Source of the DNA: Gemmatimonadota bacterium
GTDB taxonomy: Bacteria > Gemmatimonadota > Gemmatimonadetes > Gemmatimonadales > GWC2-71-9
Reading direction: 5' to 3'
DNA length: 17,170 nucleotides
NCBI GenBank assembly: GCA_027294815.1
Contig: JAPULP010000052.1
Location: forward strand, 1-17,170
Shown here piece by piece: positions 15,254 to 17,170 of this stretch. Numbering within the stretch: position 1 is the stretch's first letter; each line of letters starts with the position of its first letter. The position numbers and the translations under genes are program-made. The notes under the pieces were generated by a model, which saw only the letters and a list, made by a program, of their open reading frames with translations, made no database searches and was not told the DNA's origin.

Positions 15254-16966
15254 GTGCCCGTGACTAGCGATTCCCCTGCATCACGTCCTTCTAACAAGGC
15301 TCGATTCCGCCCATGGACGGCGGAGTTTTCTGCAGACGACCTCACCGAGCAGCGTCTCAAAGACTTGGCGACGGTCAAGAATAGTATCGGCCGGCGTTGG
15401 GCTATCATCGCGGCGGGCGTCGCGCTCTTGTTACTCCTGAGATGGTCTAATCCAACTCAGGTTTTTCTTGTTGCCCTGATAGCGGTGTCCGCTTCGGCGA
15501 TCGCCGCAAATCTTGCCGTAGTGGCGATCGACCGCGCCGGAGTGTACCGCGGGTGGCTGGTCTACGCTTTGGCGATAATCGATCTCTTCATCGTTGGAGC
15601 GTTCGTAGCGCTTGCCGGCCCGGGGGCCGCGGTTGTCGGATTCCTGGTTGCCATTCTCCCCTACACGTTCACCGAGGGCCGGTGGGTGGGTGGGACGCTG
15701 GCCCTGGCCTCAGCGGTCTTGTATGTGGCGGCCTCGGCGCTGCACGGAATGTTCTTCGCGATGCCGACAGTTGGCTTTACCGAATTGCCAGGCGCGGTCT
15801 TCGTCGAGGCTGCGGTCTTGCTCCTAATCGCAATAACCTTGCGTCGGATGCCTGCCTCTCTCATCGAGCGCATTCGTGTCACCCGCACGGTGATGCGACG
15901 GGCAGAGTCGGGGTCGCTGGCGGTCCGGGCTCCAGCAGATCTCCACGACGATCTCGGGTTTCTCGAGACTTCGTTCAACAGGCTGCTCGACGAGATTGCA
16001 GAAACGATCGCTACCGTGCAGCGAGAGGGGAACGAGGTAGTCACTCTAGCCGAAGTCTTGTCGCAAGCTTCGGCCGGAGTGCTCGACTCGAATGAGTCCC
16101 TGTCAGCGACATCCGCGGAACTCGCTCGAGGTATGGCTCAGCAGCGCGCGTTGGCTGAGGACGGCCGGGAGGAAAGCGCAAAAGCCGCTGCCGAGGCCGG
16201 CATGCTCAGTCACAGGGCCGACGAGGTTGCCGCCGAGGCGCGAAACCTGGCCGAAGCAGCCGAACACAGTCGTTCGAGCGTCGAACGCGCCGACGAGGTA
16301 CTGGTGGCCATCAGCGAGGAGGTTCGTAACACGGCCGAATCGGTGCACGAACTGAGCGGCATGTCGGAGCGCGTTGGATCGTTCGCGCGCACGATCTCCC
16401 GGATCGCCCGGCAGACACATGTACTCGCACTCAACGCGGCGATTGAAGCCGCCCACAACGAAGGAGGAGGAGAAGGATTCGCGACCGTCGCCGACGAGGT
16501 CCGTTCCCTAGCCGCTGAGGCAGCCGGATCGGCGCGGGAGGTCACCGAGTTGATGGGCGACGTGCTAACGCGCGTGGAGGCCGTGTCACGCGCCATGACG
16601 TCGGGTGAGGAGAAGGTGCACGACGTAGGTGTGGTTGCCGGTCAAGCCCAGGTAGCCCTGCGCGATTTGCAGGGGGGCATTTCTCAGATCAAAGACCTCG
16701 TGGATGCGACAGCGCAGGTGTCTCAGACACAGGCGGAGCGTATGGCCGGACTCGCGGAGACGATGACCAATGTTGCCACCATTAGCTCTGCGTCGGCAAA
16801 ACAGGCCGACGGCGCCGCTTCGGCCATGGCGACTCAACAGCAGACGATTGGCGATCTCAGAGCGGCAAGCGCTCAGCTTCCGGAGTTGGCCGAGCGGTTG
16901 CGGGCGAGCATCGCACGCTTTTCGGCAACGCAGGACCATGGTATCGTCGCCGACCAGCGTCCGTAG
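15254..16966 (+). CDS. Methyl-accepting chemotaxis-like receptor with six-helix membrane domain
   Basis: A 570-residue membrane protein. After a polar 48-residue N-terminus come six likely membrane helices (about 49-63, 67-91, 101-121, 123-138, 145-168 and 180-197) with short loops and no large periplasmic sensor. A HAMP-like linker follows (about 200-255: DLGFLETSFNRLLDEI), then a long coiled-coil signalling domain to about 560. The hairpin tip (about 383-418, ISRIARQTHVLALNAAIEAA onward) matches the chemoreceptor tip, but the usual QTN is QTH and the usual RAGEQGRG is HNEGGGEG. Conserved trimer or CheA/CheW contacts, such as the Arg equivalent to Tsr R388, are altered. It may therefore signal to non-standard partners. 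The start is GTG 15254, with GTG 15260 as an alternative. It follows pyrE by 27 bp. No che genes are nearby. Confidence 0.88.
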   Translation: MPVTSDSPASRPSNKARFRPWTAEFSADDLTEQRLKDLATVKNSIGRRWAIIAAGVALLLLLRWSNPTQVFLVALIAVSASAIAANLAVVAIDRAGVYRGWLVYALAIIDLFIVGAFVALAGPGAAVVGFLVAILPYTFTEGRWVGGTLALASAVLYVAASALHGMFFAMPTVGFTELPGAVFVEAAVLLLIAITLRRMPASLIERIRVTRTVMRRAESGSLAVRAPADLHDDLGFLETSFNRLLDEIAETIATVQREGNEVVTLAEVLSQASAGVLDSNESLSATSAELARGMAQQRALAEDGREESAKAAAEAGMLSHRADEVAAEARNLAEAAEHSRSSVERADEVLVAISEEVRNTAESVHELSGMSERVGSFARTISRIARQTHVLALNAAIEAAHNEGGGEGFATVADEVRSLAAEAAGSAREVTELMGDVLTRVEAVSRAMTSGEEKVHDVGVVAGQAQVALRDLQGGISQIKDLVDATAQVSQTQAERMAGLAETMTNVATISSASAKQADGAASAMATQQQTIGDLRAASAQLPELAERLRASIARFSATQDHGIVADQRP

Positions 16967-16973
16967 CACTCTC

Positions 16974-17086
16974 CAAAAAAGGGATCCTGCCCACCGGCCG
17001 CCACTCCTCACCAAGGCTGTCCGGGCACAACCATCCCGATTCAAAACGGATGGAAGGTTCGGAATTTCGTCCGGTGGGGCAGGATC
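16974..17086 (-). terminator. Long-loop inverted repeat with T-tract (possible terminator, or a small MITE-like element)
   Basis: On the minus strand GATCCTGCCCCACCGG (17086-17071) can pair with CCGGTGGGCAGGATC (16997-16983), 15 pairs with one bulged C, enclosing 73 nt. The 3' arm is followed by CCTTTTTT. That is the order of a rho-independent terminator for the minus-strand fragment, but the loop is very long and the 5' arm is inside the coding frame. A nested 6-bp repeat (CCATCC/GGATGG, 17031-17053) surrounds the stop. The alternative is a 104-bp element with terminal inverted repeats, though no target duplication is visible. Confidence 0.45.
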
Positions 17087-17170
17087 ATTTGCGACGCGAA
17101 GTCGTCGAGGGCAGCACGAAACGAAACCCGCTCGCGGAACTCACCGCCGGTCATGCCGGTGACCGCCTTA
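17041..17170 (-). CDS. 3' end of an unidentified gene (5' part beyond window)
   Basis: The last 42 codons of a minus-strand frame are open from the window edge to a TGA at 17043-17041, with codons of normal GC-rich type. The visible start, KAVTGMTGGEFRERVSF, resembles the recognition-helix end of AraC/XylS regulators (the VTGMTPxEFR pattern). The remainder (ALDDFASQMI, then LPHRTKFRTFHPF) is not typical of that family. A truncated transposase N-terminus, where LTGLT..EF also occurs, is the other option. Forty-two residues are too few to decide. It is convergent with the chemoreceptor-like gene, with 74 bp between stops. Confidence 0.4.
   Translation of the reverse strand, partial: KAVTGMTGGEFRERVSFRAALDDFASQMILPHRTKFRTFHPF

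Noticed and set aside
1..17170. CRISPR arrays, tRNA or rRNA genes, complete insertion sequences
   Set aside because: No regularly spaced repeats, cloverleaf with conserved T-loop bases, or intact transposase motifs were noticed on reading both strands. This was visual only.

Overview
The window is GC-rich, densely packed bacterial chromosome made of housekeeping and envelope genes. No plasmid, phage, CRISPR or intact insertion-sequence genes are visible. Gene content (ThiC, RNase D, Pol I, cold-shock protein, PyrE, Slt-type transglycosylase, a Hanks-type kinase, a chemoreceptor-like protein) and protein style suggest an uncultured Gram-negative, perhaps Gemmatimonadota. That phylum guess is inference from general resemblance; no 16S or other marker is present.

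Layout. (1) 1-2221, plus strand: the C-terminal part of thiC, a spacer with a hairpin, then RNase D. (2) 4870-2227, minus strand: a four-gene run of secreted matrixin-like metallopeptidase, SxxK serine hydrolase, DCC-family thiol protein and DUF59/SufT-like Fe-S protein. The run ends 5 bp from the RNase D stop. A G-quadruplex-type GGGGCC repeat sits at the peptidase/hydrolase junction. (3) 5038-7302, plus strand: an MMPL/RND transporter with a strong Shine-Dalgarno and TTG start, divergent from the peptidase operon. (4) 10632-7313, minus strand: a cold-shock gene with its own promoter and terminator, then polA and a small DUF4031-like gene joined to polA by a GTGA overlap. (5) 13639-10836, minus strand: an Slt-type lytic transglycosylase and a COG0170 (dolichol/phytol/diacylglycerol kinase-like) membrane protein, also joined by GTGA. 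(6) 13710-16966, plus strand: a soluble Ser/Thr kinase, pyrE and a six-helix chemoreceptor-like protein. A perfect 20-bp palindrome lies over the kinase stop, just upstream of pyrE. (7) 17041-17170, minus strand: the 3' end of an unidentified gene whose last codons carry one arm of an inverted repeat that ends at a T-tract.

The least explained signals are: the small gene coupled to polA; a Pol I whose 3'-5' exonuclease active site looks destroyed; several genes (polA, the kinase, perhaps pyrE) with a TANNNT -10-like element 10-15 nt before the start codon and no Shine-Dalgarno, as expected for leaderless or short-leader mRNAs; the palindrome before pyrE; the GGGGCC repeat; the altered chemoreceptor tip; and the inverted repeat at the right end. 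I did not find a clear new defence or mobile system. Every gene except the terminal fragment can be placed in a known family or resembles one.
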